Below are positions 23,694 through 32,028 of a stretch of 51,868 bases of DNA, in pieces. The stretch is from positions 1 to 51,868 of the forward strand of contig JAKOVI010000125.1 of the NCBI GenBank assembly GCA_029782135.1, written 5' to 3'. The notes under the pieces were generated by a model that saw only the letters and a list, made by a program, of their open reading frames with translations, made no database searches and was not told where the DNA came from. Source of the DNA: Bacillota bacterium (GTDB lineage Bacteria > Bacillota > UBA4882 > UBA10575). Position 1 is the first letter of the stretch; each line of letters starts with the position of its first letter. A program made the translations under genes and the position numbers.

Positions 23694-26177
23694 TTATAGC
23701 ATGGAATAAGGGTTTTCGTCGATGATCATCCGGACGCCTCGTTTCCGGCATTCGGCGGAGAGGCTGCCCAGGACGGGTAGTATATTTTGAACCGTTTCGA
23801 GTACTCCGGTCTTTATAATGGTATGCCAGCGGTACCGGTTTTTGACTTTTTCAATCACCGCCGGACTGGGGCCGATGATCTCCAGCTTTTGTTGGTTTGG
23901 GTCTCCCGCCGGTAATTGGTCCTTTAATTCTTCGGTAACCTCGCGTGCCATTTTCACAACGTTGCTGAAGAGCGGTCCGGAAAAGACCAACCGGATGAGG
24001 TGAGTAAAAGGAGGATACCAGGCCTGCTGGCGGAAGAGCATTTCTTGCCGGTAAAAGGCCTCTTCATCCTGTTGGACGAGGGCGTTGATACTGTAATGTT
24101 CCGGGTTAAATGTTTGGATAATGACGGTCCCAGCTTTCTCTCCCCGTCCGGAGCGGCCGGCCGCTTGGGTCAAGATCTGGTAAGTCCGTTCCGCCGCGCG
24201 GAAATCAGGGAGATTTAAACCGGAATCCGCCGCAATGATCCCTACTAAAGTAACATTGGGCAGATCAAGTCCTTTTGCTACCATTTGTGTTCCTAACAGA
24301 ATATCGATCTCGCCTTTGACAAGTTGTCGGTAGATCCGCTCATGGCTCCCCTTCCGCCCGGTTGTATCAAGGTCCATTCTTTTGATCCTGGCGCCGGGAA
24401 AAACCATGGCCAGTTCCTCCTCCAAGCGTTGGGTTCCGTGACCGAAGTAGCGGATATAATGGCTCTGACAGCGTGGGCATGTTTTCGGCGATTTCGTTTG
24501 GTAACCACAGTAGTGACAGCGGAGCACCGCCGGCCGTTGGTGAAAGGTCAAAGTGACGTCACAAGCGGGACATTTGAGCACGTGGCCGCATTCCCGGCAA
24601 ATAATAAAAGTTGCGTACCCTCTCCGGTTTAAGAGAATGATCGCTTGTTCCCGGCTGGCCAGTCGCTCCTCGAGCGCGGCCTTCAACGGTGGCGAGAGAA
24701 CGGTAAAGCGCCGCTCTTTAAATTCATGGCGCAGATCAACGACTTGAATGGTAGGCATCGGCCGCCCCAGAATGCGTCCGGTCAAGCGCAGTCTGATCAT
24801 TTCTCCCTGGTTGACCGCGTAAATACTTTCCAAGGATGGCGTGGCGCTGCCGAGGATTAATACGCCGTTGGTGCGACGGCAGATTTCTTTGGCGACCTCG
24901 CGGACGTGGTAGCGGGGGACTTCTTCTTGTTTGTAAGTAAATTCGTGTTCCTCATCTACAATGATGAGGCCGGGATTCGTGAGGGGTGCAAATACGGCTG
25001 AACGGGCACCCACTACTACTTTCACTTCTCCGTTTTTAATCCGCCACCATTGGTCAAAGCGTTCCCCTTCCGATAAACTGCTATGCAACACAGCAACAGT
25101 ATTCCCGAATCTTGACCTTACCCGATCAACGGTTTGCGGGGTTAATGCTATCTCTGGTACCAGTAGAATTGCGCTTTTTCCTTGTTTGAGTGTTTCGTCA
25201 ATTGCCCGGAGATATACCTCGGTTTTACCACTGCCGGTTACGCCGTGCAGAAGAAAAAAAGTCGGCTGGTTGGCAGAAATGGCCGCTGAAATTTGGTCAA
25301 AAGCGGATTGTTGTTCCTGGTTGAGGACTGGAATGGGCTCAGGGATTGAGGGGTATAAAAATGGATCCCTCTCCAGCACTAATGATTCCTTTGCCAAGAT
25401 TCCTTTTTGGCAAAGCGTCTGCAAGACACTGGAGCTCACTCCGGTAGCCGCCAGAATCTCAACGGCAGTCCGCGGCTCCCGCTGCGCCAATAAATAATCG
25501 TAAACAGAAGTTTGTTTCGGGGTGAGTTTAACCTTCTCTTCTTGTTCTAATGGCTTTTTTAGCTTATAGGCCGTTATGGTTTTAACGGAAACCTCAGGTT
25601 TTTTCGGTTGCCAGCCAACTTGGATCAACCCGGCGGCGCATAATTGTGAGAGAAAAGGTGAAAGTTCTGGATTAAGCTCCGGAAATGGTGACCAGGAGGG
25701 CGACAACTTTTGGAGTTGGGTCATCAATACGGACCGGATTTCGTCCGGGATGGGTAAATGACTGACAAATGCGTGGATCTCCTCCGGCTTGCCGAGCCGC
25801 TGCCAACTTTTTTCTGTTCGTGCCTTTAAACCCGGGGGAAAAAAAAGCGGCAGCAGATCCTGGCGACGGCAGAAAAAACGCCGGGCGAGCCACTCAATTA
25901 AGGAGATTTGAAAGGCGGTGATCAGCGGGGCCTCATCCAAGACCGCTTCTACTTCTTTCAGTTGTTGTTGGTATGTAGGCGGTTGGTGGCCCCAGACCAC
26001 GGCTTCGACTTTACGTCCGGCAAAGGGCAGTAAAAGCCGGCTGCCTAAAGGCGGAATGTAATTCCAACCGTCGGGGATTTTATAGTCGTAGAGGCGATCA
26101 TCAGGCAGTTCCGGGAGGTTAATTAGGACCTGAAGACAACGGTTGGTTTGTCCAAGCGGTTTCAACGGTTTTTTCAT
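23694..26177 (-). CDS. priA: Primosomal protein N' (replication restart helicase PriA)
   Basis: An 827-residue superfamily 2 helicase that reloads the replisome at stalled forks. After an N-terminal DNA-binding domain come Walker A GVTGSGKTEVY, Walker B DEEH, and the helicase C lobe containing GTQMVAKGLDLPNV and QAAGRSGRG. Between helicase motifs, four Cys pairs (CREC, CPAC, CHYC, CPRC) bind two structural zinc ions. Length is normal for Firmicutes. It directly precedes def and fmt on the same strand. coaBC, which separates rpoZ and priA in Bacillus, is absent here. Confidence 0.97.
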   Translation of the reverse strand: MKKPLKPLGQTNRCLQVLINLPELPDDRLYDYKIPDGWNYIPPLGSRLLLPFAGRKVEAVVWGHQPPTYQQQLKEVEAVLDEAPLITAFQISLIEWLARRFFCRRQDLLPLFFPPGLKARTEKSWQRLGKPEEIHAFVSHLPIPDEIRSVLMTQLQKLSPSWSPFPELNPELSPFLSQLCAAGLIQVGWQPKKPEVSVKTITAYKLKKPLEQEEKVKLTPKQTSVYDYLLAQREPRTAVEILAATGVSSSVLQTLCQKGILAKESLVLERDPFLYPSIPEPIPVLNQEQQSAFDQISAAISANQPTFFLLHGVTGSGKTEVYLRAIDETLKQGKSAILLVPEIALTPQTVDRVRSRFGNTVAVLHSSLSEGERFDQWWRIKNGEVKVVVGARSAVFAPLTNPGLIIVDEEHEFTYKQEEVPRYHVREVAKEICRRTNGVLILGSATPSLESIYAVNQGEMIRLRLTGRILGRPMPTIQVVDLRHEFKERRFTVLSPPLKAALEERLASREQAIILLNRRGYATFIICRECGHVLKCPACDVTLTFHQRPAVLRCHYCGYQTKSPKTCPRCQSHYIRYFGHGTQRLEEELAMVFPGARIKRMDLDTTGRKGSHERIYRQLVKGEIDILLGTQMVAKGLDLPNVTLVGIIAADSGLNLPDFRAAERTYQILTQAAGRSGRGEKAGTVIIQTFNPEHYSINALVQQDEEAFYRQEMLFRQQAWYPPFTHLIRLVFSGPLFSNVVKMAREVTEELKDQLPAGDPNQQKLEIIGPSPAVIEKVKNRYRWHTIIKTGVLETVQNILPVLGSLSAECRKRGVRMIIDENPYSML

Positions 26178-26197
26178 CCTCCCAGTTAAAATGTGAT

Positions 26198-26230
26198 AAA
26201 AAAATAAAATCCCGGCGCCCAGGCACCGGG
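26198..26230 (-). terminator. Terminator or attenuator between rpoZ and priA
   Basis: On the minus strand CCCGGTGCC pairs with GGCGCCGGG (one G-U) around two bases, followed by an 11-base T/A-rich run. It repeats the core sequence of the terminator at 4460. It would reduce read-through from rpoZ into priA. Confidence 0.7.
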
Positions 26231-26243
26231 GAAAATTTTACAA

Positions 26244-26441
26244 TTATTTGTCAGATTGTACCGGACGAATCTTCCCTTGTAAAATTTCGTTTAAAGCGAT
26301 GGAAACAGCCCCGGTGGTTCGATCTTCGGATGAAGGATCGTTTTGGGCAATGATCTCACGAGCGCGTTTGGCAGCAGTTACGACCAAAGTGTATCTACTG
26401 TCCACCTTCGCCAACAGTTCTTCAAGAGAAGGGGTGTTCAT
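26244..26441 (-). CDS. rpoZ: RNA polymerase omega subunit
   Basis: A 65-residue omega subunit that stabilises the beta-prime subunit of RNA polymerase. The conserved core is DSRYTLVVTAAKRAREI followed by TTGAVSIALNEIL. The length is at the short end for the family. It is flanked by hairpins on both sides: a 12-bp stem with T run after gmk and a terminator before priA, so the cluster may be transcribed as several units. Confidence 0.95.
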   Translation of the reverse strand: MNTPSLEELLAKVDSRYTLVVTAAKRAREIIAQNDPSSEDRTTGAVSIALNEILQGKIRPVQSDK

Positions 26442-26528
26442 GGCGAATGCTATCCTCCCTATTGATAATCATAATATAAATAGCATTATTTTTGCAGCAT
26501 GTCAAGATTATGCTCAGTTCTGAAACTT

Positions 26529-26594
26529 AAAAAAACCATGCTCCTATAGAGTAATGGTTTGCAAAACGGTGTTTTTTTAAAAATAGGAGCATGG
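26529..26594 (-). terminator. Terminator between gmk and rpoZ
   Basis: CCATGCTCCTAT/ATAGGAGCATGG is a 12-bp perfect stem with a 35-base loop, followed on the minus strand by seven T. It should end or attenuate the yicC-mIHF-remA-gmk unit. Confidence 0.8.
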
Positions 26595-26616
26595 ATACGG
26601 CAAACTATATAGTTGT

Positions 26617-27213
26617 TTAGGGACAAATGAACTTTTTCCAATAACCCCTGGACACTTTCACTTCCTCGGCGTTGATAATCGCTTCCACCCGTCGGCAGGC
26701 CTCTTCCAAGTTGTCGTTCAATACCACATAATCATAGTTAGAAACGGCAGCCAGTTCTTTGTCGATGTAGGCCAGCCTTTTCCGGATCGATTCCTGATCA
26801 TCGGTATTTCGCGTAATCAATCTGCGTTGTAATTCTTGAATCGATGGCGGGTATAAGAAGATCAGAATCGATTGTGGGTAGTTCTTTCGGATTTGTACTG
26901 CTCCCTGGATATCAACATCAAGGATGACATGGCGTCCGCTATTCAACCACTTGAAAACTGCTTGTTTGGGTGTGCCGTAATAATGATCGTAAATTTCTGC
27001 CCATTCTAAGAATCCTTCATTCTCAATCTCAGCTTCAAACTGTTCTTTCGTCAGGAAATAGTAATTAACCCCATCTACTTCCTGCCCGCGGGGCGGGCGG
27101 GTCGTTGCTGAAATTGAGTAGGTTAAGTCTGGTCGCAGGGAAAGAATTTTATTTAGTACTGTGTTTTTACCCACTCCGGATGGACCTGAGAGTACAAAAA
27201 GTAGGCCAGTCAT
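26617..27213 (-). CDS. gmk: Guanylate kinase
   Basis: A 198-residue enzyme phosphorylating GMP to GDP with ATP. It has the P-loop GPSGVGKNT (residues 9-17), the GMP-binding TTRPPRGQEVDGVNYYF, EWAEIYDHYYGTP, and the lid region RLITRNTDDQESI. Starting at ATG 27213 gives MTGLLFVLSGPSG, the usual family start, with TGAGGGG upstream; an upstream ATG at 27237 overlaps remA. The gene follows remA, as in Bacillus. Confidence 0.96.
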   Translation of the reverse strand: MTGLLFVLSGPSGVGKNTVLNKILSLRPDLTYSISATTRPPRGQEVDGVNYYFLTKEQFEAEIENEGFLEWAEIYDHYYGTPKQAVFKWLNSGRHVILDVDIQGAVQIRKNYPQSILIFLYPPSIQELQRRLITRNTDDQESIRKRLAYIDKELAAVSNYDYVVLNDNLEEACRRVEAIINAEEVKVSRGYWKKFICP

Positions 27214-27220
27214 GCTGATT

Positions 27221-27490
27221 TTACCCCTCAGGATCATTATTGACGGCTTCGCGTGAATTTAGACGATGGGCGACTGTTTCGGGTTGTACCGCTGATAAAA
27301 TCACGTGCACACTGTCGACAATAATTACCGCTCTGGTTCTTCGTCCGTATGTAGCATCGATTAATGTTCCCCGCTCGCGGCTTTCCTGGATAATCCGTTT
27401 AATGGGTGCCGACTCTGGACTGACAATCGCCACAATTCGGTTGGCCGCTACCATATTACCAAAACCAATGTTGATCAGTTTAGTTTCCAT
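27221..27490 (-). CDS. remA: RemA/DUF370 family DNA-binding regulator
   Basis: An 89-residue RemA homologue ([20 protein letters not shown] at the N-terminus, then [18 protein letters not shown]). In Bacillus subtilis RemA activates biofilm-matrix and osmoprotection genes as a ring-like DNA-binding protein. The location upstream of gmk is the conserved one. A second nucleoid-type gene (mIHF) lies immediately upstream, which is unusual for Bacilli. Confidence 0.94.
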   Translation of the reverse strand: METKLINIGFGNMVAANRIVAIVSPESAPIKRIIQESRERGTLIDATYGRRTRAVIIVDSVHVILSAVQPETVAHRLNSREAVNNDPEG

Positions 27491-27511
27491 ACGGAGTGGA
27501 ATCCCCCTTTA

Positions 27512-27823
27512 CTAGTTGCCAAAACGTTCGATGAGAGCTTGTTTTTGCCGTGAACCTAACCCTTGAATTCTTCTGGTTTCGTCGATGCCGATTTCGTTCA
27601 TGATCTTACGTGTCCGGACCTTACCAATGCGCGGCAAAGACTCTAAAAGATAGGCAACTCTCATTTTGGCAATGACGTCATTATCGATATTCTCCAGGAT
27701 CTCCCGAATTCCAGTGCGTCCGGATTTTAAGTCTTGACGGATTTTAGCTCGTTCACTCCTGACTTTTTGCGCCTTTTTTAAGGCTTTTCTTTTCTCTTCC
27801 AGAGTTAATTGGGGAAGCGCCAT
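27512..27823 (-). CDS. mihF: Integration host factor, actinobacterial type (mIHF)
   Basis: A 103-residue protein closely resembling mycobacterial IHF: it begins MALPQLTLEEKRKAL and has the core MRVAYLLESLPRIGKVRTRKIM and the C-terminal RRIQGLGSRQKQALIERFG. The helix-two-turn-helix segment around GIGKV-type residues binds DNA non-specifically and bends it. It is unrelated to HU/IHF. In Actinobacteria the gene lies directly upstream of gmk; here it precedes remA and gmk. AGGAGGTG lies just before the ATG. It probably shapes the nucleoid. Confidence 0.95.
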   Translation of the reverse strand: MALPQLTLEEKRKALKKAQKVRSERAKIRQDLKSGRTGIREILENIDNDVIAKMRVAYLLESLPRIGKVRTRKIMNEIGIDETRRIQGLGSRQKQALIERFGN

Positions 27824-27834
27824 TTTTTCACCTC

Positions 27835-28716
27835 CTATTCAATATTTTGAACTTGTTCTCTAATTTTTTCGATTTCGGTCTTCATATCCACAATATACTG
27901 AGAGATCGACAATTCAGTTGTCTTGGCGGCAATCGTATTGATTTCCCGGTGTAGTTCCTGGGTGATAAAATCGAGCTTCCTTCCGACCGGTCCGGAAGCT
28001 TGTAAGGTGGAACGAAATTGCGCGAGGTGACTTTTAAAACGGACAATCTCCTCGGTAATAGCTGAACGCTCCACATAAAAAAGAACCTCCGTAGCCAACT
28101 TTTGTTCATCGACTTCTATCTCTCCCAGAAGTTCACGGGCTGCAATCTGTAACTTCTCTTGGTAAATTCTGGGTAGATCGGAGGCTATCTCTTGTATTTC
28201 CTCGATATTTTTGGTTAATAACTCGAGACGCTCCATTAAATCAGCGACAATCATCTCCCCTTCTTTCCGCCTCATTTGTAAAAGCGCCTCGGCTGCTCCT
28301 TGAAGTGCTTTACAGACAGCCTGTTGCAAAGCCTCTTCATTGAACTCTTCCTTGATGGAAAAAAGATCCGGGAACATGAACAATTGTTCCAACCGGATTT
28401 TCCCGGGAAGCTTAAACTCTTTTTTGAGTTGTTTAAAATGTCGCAGATAGGAGGCTAATAAAGCCTGGTTCACCGTAAGCTGAGCAGATTGTCCGGTGGA
28501 TTGTTTTTCGATTGCGACAAAAACATCAATCCGGCCCCGTTGAAAATATGGTTTAATTACTTTTCCTAAACTCTCTTCCAACCACAGGTAATTTTTGGGT
28601 AAACGAAATGAGAGATCCAAAAAACGATGGTTGACGCTTTTAATCTCGACTGTGATATTAAAACCGGAATCATCTTCTAATTTATATCTTCCGTAACCGG
28701 TCATACTAAAAGGCAT
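27835..28716 (-). CDS. yicC: YicC/YloC family endoribonuclease
   Basis: A 293-residue YicC-family protein: MTGYGRYK near the start, EIKSVNHRFLDLSFRLP, the central helical region, and the C-terminal signature GRKLDFITQELHREINTIAAKTTELSIS. Family members are metal-dependent endoribonucleases involved in mRNA turnover and stress survival. TAAGGAG precedes the ATG. It heads the yicC-mIHF-remA-gmk cluster, as YloC does in Bacillus. Confidence 0.94.
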   Translation of the reverse strand: MPFSMTGYGRYKLEDDSGFNITVEIKSVNHRFLDLSFRLPKNYLWLEESLGKVIKPYFQRGRIDVFVAIEKQSTGQSAQLTVNQALLASYLRHFKQLKKEFKLPGKIRLEQLFMFPDLFSIKEEFNEEALQQAVCKALQGAAEALLQMRRKEGEMIVADLMERLELLTKNIEEIQEIASDLPRIYQEKLQIAARELLGEIEVDEQKLATEVLFYVERSAITEEIVRFKSHLAQFRSTLQASGPVGRKLDFITQELHREINTIAAKTTELSISQYIVDMKTEIEKIREQVQNIE

Positions 28717-29058
28717 ATGTGCGACTCCTTAATAACTAAAACCAGGCCGCATTGGAAAATCTTCTAATGAACAGCTTGGTTTGCTTAGTTGAAAGATATT
28801 CATCTCTTTTTTTGCGCGGAAAACTACTCGCCTTGCCGAATGGTCACCGGAGCAACTTAAAACTCCGTCAATTTTGAGTATATATTCAACTCCTCCCCCA
28901 AAAACTCCTCCTTTTTCAGCGGAAATTTCTTTAATTTTACTTAGGGAACTTTTCTGATCGCGGGATCGTTTTAGGCAATAGAAAATGGAAAGAGCATAAA
29001 AAGACAGGAAACATGCTGGTTTGCACAGATTATTTTACCCAAAAAGGGGGCGTTATCA
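28717..29058. other. Divergent intergenic region, yicC/htrA
   Basis: About 340 AT-rich bases that should contain promoters for both flanking genes. I found no convincing ORF, hairpin or canonical promoter pair. Confidence 0.4.
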
Positions 29059-30249
29059 GTGAGAGGTCATTTTTTAAAAGTCCGGAACGTGTTCTTTCTA
29101 TTATTTGTGGTGGCCGTTACTTCCCTAATTACCTCCGCTGTTTTTTATACCTTCGTTTTGCCGCGGGAGGTCTCAGCCCAGAATCAAGTCGCCACCGGGC
29201 CGAAAGCGGAAGTTATTCCTGCCGCTTTCAGCTTTGGTTCCGATTCATCTTGGGAGAAAGCAATCATTAATGTGACAAAAAAGGTTGGCCCGGCAGTAGT
29301 CTATATTGATACAGTCCGCACGATAAAAACCAACCCAATGCTACCGGATATTTTCCGTGAGTTTTTCGGTCCCGGGTTTTTCGATGATTTTAGCGGGCGG
29401 GAATACCGGCAGCAAGGAACCGGTTCCGGTTTTATCATCAGAGAGGACGGCTATATTGTCACCAATTACCATGTGATTGAGAATGCCGATCAAGTTACCG
29501 TGAATCTAAAAGGCGGGAAAAAATATGATGCAAAGGTGATCGGTTCGGACCGGAAGTATGATCTGGCCATCCTGAAAATCGAAGCGAAAGGCCTGCCTTA
29601 TCTGGAATTAGGTGACTCCGATCAGTTGGAGATTGGGCAATGGGTTGTTGCCATCGGTAATCCTTATGGCTTACACGAAACAGTAACGGTAGGGATTATT
29701 AGTGCCCTCAACCGTTCCCTCTCTTCACGAAATGCCAACGACGGGTATTTAATCCAGACCGATGCTGCGATCAACCCCGGAAACAGCGGCGGTCCCTTAG
29801 TAGACCTTAACGGCCGGGTGATCGGGATTAACGAAGCCATTCTCTCCAATGCCCAAAATATCGGGTTTGCCATTCCCAGTAAACTGTTGAAAGATAATCT
29901 TGAATCGTTACTCACCAAAGGGAAAATTGAACATTCGACTTCCAAAACGCCTTGGCTTGGGATCCATATGACTGATATTACCCCGGAGCTTGCCGAATAC
30001 TTTCAGTTGCCGTTTCAACAAGGAGTTCTAATCGGACGGGTCGTCAAAGACTCACCGGCGGCCAAAGCCGGGCTGCAGCCCCAGGATATTATCACCCAGA
30101 TCAACCGGGAACCTGTTAAGTCCGGCGAAGAGTTAGCTGCCCGCATCCAAAAGATGAAAATCGGTGATAAAGTCTCCCTTCTCGTCTGGAGAAACCAAAA
30201 GTACCGGGTCGTTGAAGTCGTACTGGCCGCTCGCCCTGATGGTCAATAA
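29059..30249 (+). CDS. htrA: HtrA/DegP-type serine protease with PDZ domain
   Basis: A 396-residue membrane-anchored protease. One N-terminal membrane segment (about residues 11-34) is followed by a trypsin-like domain with His138 (TNYHVI), Asp168 (KYDLAI) and Ser243 (NPGNSGGPL), then a single PDZ domain (about 290-390, QPQDIITQINREPV). It degrades or refolds misfolded envelope proteins. The GTG start has a GGGGG-containing ribosome binding site. An ECF-type sigma factor and its anti-sigma factor follow in the same direction, but a strong promoter at 30264 allows them separate transcription. Confidence 0.95.
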   Translation: MRGHFLKVRNVFFLLFVVAVTSLITSAVFYTFVLPREVSAQNQVATGPKAEVIPAAFSFGSDSSWEKAIINVTKKVGPAVVYIDTVRTIKTNPMLPDIFREFFGPGFFDDFSGREYRQQGTGSGFIIREDGYIVTNYHVIENADQVTVNLKGGKKYDAKVIGSDRKYDLAILKIEAKGLPYLELGDSDQLEIGQWVVAIGNPYGLHETVTVGIISALNRSLSSRNANDGYLIQTDAAINPGNSGGPLVDLNGRVIGINEAILSNAQNIGFAIPSKLLKDNLESLLTKGKIEHSTSKTPWLGIHMTDITPELAEYFQLPFQQGVLIGRVVKDSPAAKAGLQPQDIITQINREPVKSGEELAARIQKMKIGDKVSLLVWRNQKYRVVEVVLAARPDGQ

Positions 30250-30263
30250 CCAAAACCTACTTT

Positions 30264-30292
30264 TTGACATAATACTGCTTCAGCGCTAGAAT
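30264..30292 (+). promoter_or_regulatory. Promoter of the sigma/anti-sigma pair
   Basis: TTGACA (30264-30269), 17-base spacer, TAGAAT (30287-30292): a near-consensus housekeeping promoter about 40 bases before the sigma gene. Confidence 0.8.
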
Positions 30293-30330
30293 AAAGATAA
30301 GAGATTGTCCGCAGGAAAGGATTGGGTACT

Positions 30331-30927
30331 ATGCTGCAAACAGGGCTTTTATCCCTGGCCAGGTCGACGCCAGATACGTTTCAAGAGTTTGAAAAGCTTG
30401 TCAAAACCCATGAGAAAGCTTTTTACCATTTTGCTTACCGTTTAACCGGTAACCATGATGATGCCCTGGATCTGACCCAGGAGGGTTTATTAAAAGCTTA
30501 TCGCGCATTTGATCGTTTTAAAGCGGGGACGGCCTTTGACCGCTGGGTCTATCAGATTATTTATCGTCTCTTTATCGATCAGTACCGGAAAAAAAGACGC
30601 CGTCCCTTTGTCTCCTCCTTGGATGAAACACCACCATATTTGGATCAGGAAAAACAGATGGAGGTTCCCGATCATAGCAGACTGCCGGAGGATTTTGCCC
30701 TTCGTCACGAATTGGGAGAGACGATTCAACAAGCGCTCTTACGCTTACCGGAGGATTTCCGGGCCGCCGTGGTCCTCTGTGATGTCCAAGGATTTTCCTA
30801 TGAAGAGATCAGTAATATTCTCCAGTGTTCCCTGGGAACAGTCCGTTCCCGGATTCACCGGGGACGCCGTTTACTCCGGGAATATCTGAAACCGTATCTT
30901 GGTGGCGAAAGGAGAACAAACCTATGA
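30331..30927 (+). CDS. ECF-type RNA polymerase sigma factor
   Basis: A 198-residue sigma-70 family protein with regions 2 and 4 only. Region 2 spans about residues 15-85 (FYHFAYRLTGNHDDALDLTQEGLLKAYRAFDRF, with DRWVYQIIYRLFIDQYRK). Region 4 spans 130-185 (LRLPEDFRAAVVLCDVQGFSYEEISNIL, then GTVRSRIHRGRRLLRE). It directs RNA polymerase to stress promoters and is probably held by the zinc-finger protein encoded next, whose start overlaps its stop (ATGA). ATG 30331 follows AGGAAAGGA. Position after htrA suggests envelope stress. Confidence 0.94.
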   Translation: MLQTGLLSLARSTPDTFQEFEKLVKTHEKAFYHFAYRLTGNHDDALDLTQEGLLKAYRAFDRFKAGTAFDRWVYQIIYRLFIDQYRKKRRRPFVSSLDETPPYLDQEKQMEVPDHSRLPEDFALRHELGETIQQALLRLPEDFRAAVVLCDVQGFSYEEISNILQCSLGTVRSRIHRGRRLLREYLKPYLGGERRTNL

Positions 30928-31454
30928 ACTGCCATCGTGTCCAAAATTTACTCTCGGCCTATCTTGACCAGGAGCTCTCTTCCGAAGAGCGGCGCTTGGT
31001 GCGTAACCATATTTTCCATTGTCCCGTCTGTTCGGAAAGTTATGAGGAACTGAACACGCTCAAGAATTATCTGGGTAATTTGGAGCCTCCTACTCCGGAA
31101 CCACAATCCATCCTTAACTTTTCGCTGATGTTTCCGGAGTCCATGGATCCACATTATCACACATTGTTTTGGGGCAAAAGATTATTATTAACCGGTAGTT
31201 GTATCTTTCTCTTTCTCGTAACCTCTTTTTCCCTTTTTCCGGTGACCGCACCGACCGGAGTTGCTCGCCAACAAGCCGAAGCTACTCCCTTCGTCCGCAG
31301 ACCTACACGTTCCCAAATTGTGCAGGAACAAAAGCACAATCTTCTGGCCGGGAGTACGGTAAAGAAAGAGGATAAAGAAAAAGAGGAAGTAGAAATCAAG
31401 CCGTGGTGGGAAGACAGTCTGCGTTTGCCAGTGGTTCCCGTCTCCCATCGTTAA
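30924..31454 (+). CDS. Zinc-finger anti-sigma factor, membrane anchored
   Basis: A 176-residue protein. The N-terminal zinc-binding anti-sigma domain has His29-x3-Cys33-x2-Cys36 (NHIFHCPVC) after the usual HRVQNLLSAYLDQELSSEE helix. One membrane segment lies at about residues 85-105. The C-terminal 70 residues are extracytoplasmic, charged and Pro-rich. It should bind the sigma factor encoded upstream (overlap of four bases, ATGA) and release it on an envelope signal. Whether release uses proteolysis or zinc/redox change cannot be told from sequence. Confidence 0.9.
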   Translation: MNCHRVQNLLSAYLDQELSSEERRLVRNHIFHCPVCSESYEELNTLKNYLGNLEPPTPEPQSILNFSLMFPESMDPHYHTLFWGKRLLLTGSCIFLFLVTSFSLFPVTAPTGVARQQAEATPFVRRPTRSQIVQEQKHNLLAGSTVKKEDKEKEEVEIKPWWEDSLRLPVVPVSHR

Positions 31455-31538
31455 CAGGACTTTGGCACCGCCAGCCATGCCCGGGCATAAAATGAGATAA
31501 CCAAAGATCAAGCGAAGGGCATGGAGGTTGGCGCGAGC

Positions 31539-31946
31539 ATGAATAAATTATACCCTTACCCGGCAGTACAGTATATCCCGTTGCCATTGGAGATTTTCTT
31601 CCAGTATCAATGTCCGTTCAGCGGACCTTTTTTGCTGGTCGAAAAAGAAATCTCCCTACGAAAAGAGCAAATTCAAGAGAAATTCGGGGTTCAACTGCCC
31701 GCCCTCCCGTTTGTCCCCCATTCTTTAATCCTGTTCTTCGGCGGGATTAAACCCCAAGAAATTAAATACCGGGGCTACTATGTAACGATCAAAGCAGAAC
31801 CTGAACCCGCTCTTTATTTAGGATCCATTCCCAAACATTATTTCTATAAAAAAACCCTGGTCTTCCAGGCAAAGAATGAAAATGGGGAAATCCTTTGTTC
31901 GAAGCTCTACAACTTGGAATCCCCCACCAGAGTAAAAGTGCGCTAG
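31539..31946 (+). CDS. Uncharacterised 135-residue protein
   Basis: I do not recognise this family. The sequence starts MNKLYPYPAVQYIPLPLEIF and is rich in aromatic residues and proline, with many short hydrophobic strands (LILFFGG, YRGYYVTIK, ALYLGS), suggesting a compact beta-rich cytoplasmic protein. There is no signal peptide or clear membrane helix. ATG 31539 is preceded at some distance by GGAGG; an ATG at 31521 has no ribosome binding site. It lies 85 bases after the anti-sigma gene and might be in the same transcript. Confidence 0.6.
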   Translation: MNKLYPYPAVQYIPLPLEIFFQYQCPFSGPFLLVEKEISLRKEQIQEKFGVQLPALPFVPHSLILFFGGIKPQEIKYRGYYVTIKAEPEPALYLGSIPKHYFYKKTLVFQAKNENGEILCSKLYNLESPTRVKVR

Positions 31947-32028
31947 AGAATTTCTCCCCAAATTTACTTGCAGCAAGATTTTATGTTATACTTATTCATA
32001 GGGATCGATAAAAATATGGAGGTAAGTG

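Noticed and set aside
24961-25497. A 178-codon plus-strand ORF opposite priA
   Set aside because: It is fully contained in a strongly supported helicase gene and has shadow-like composition without a ribosome binding site.
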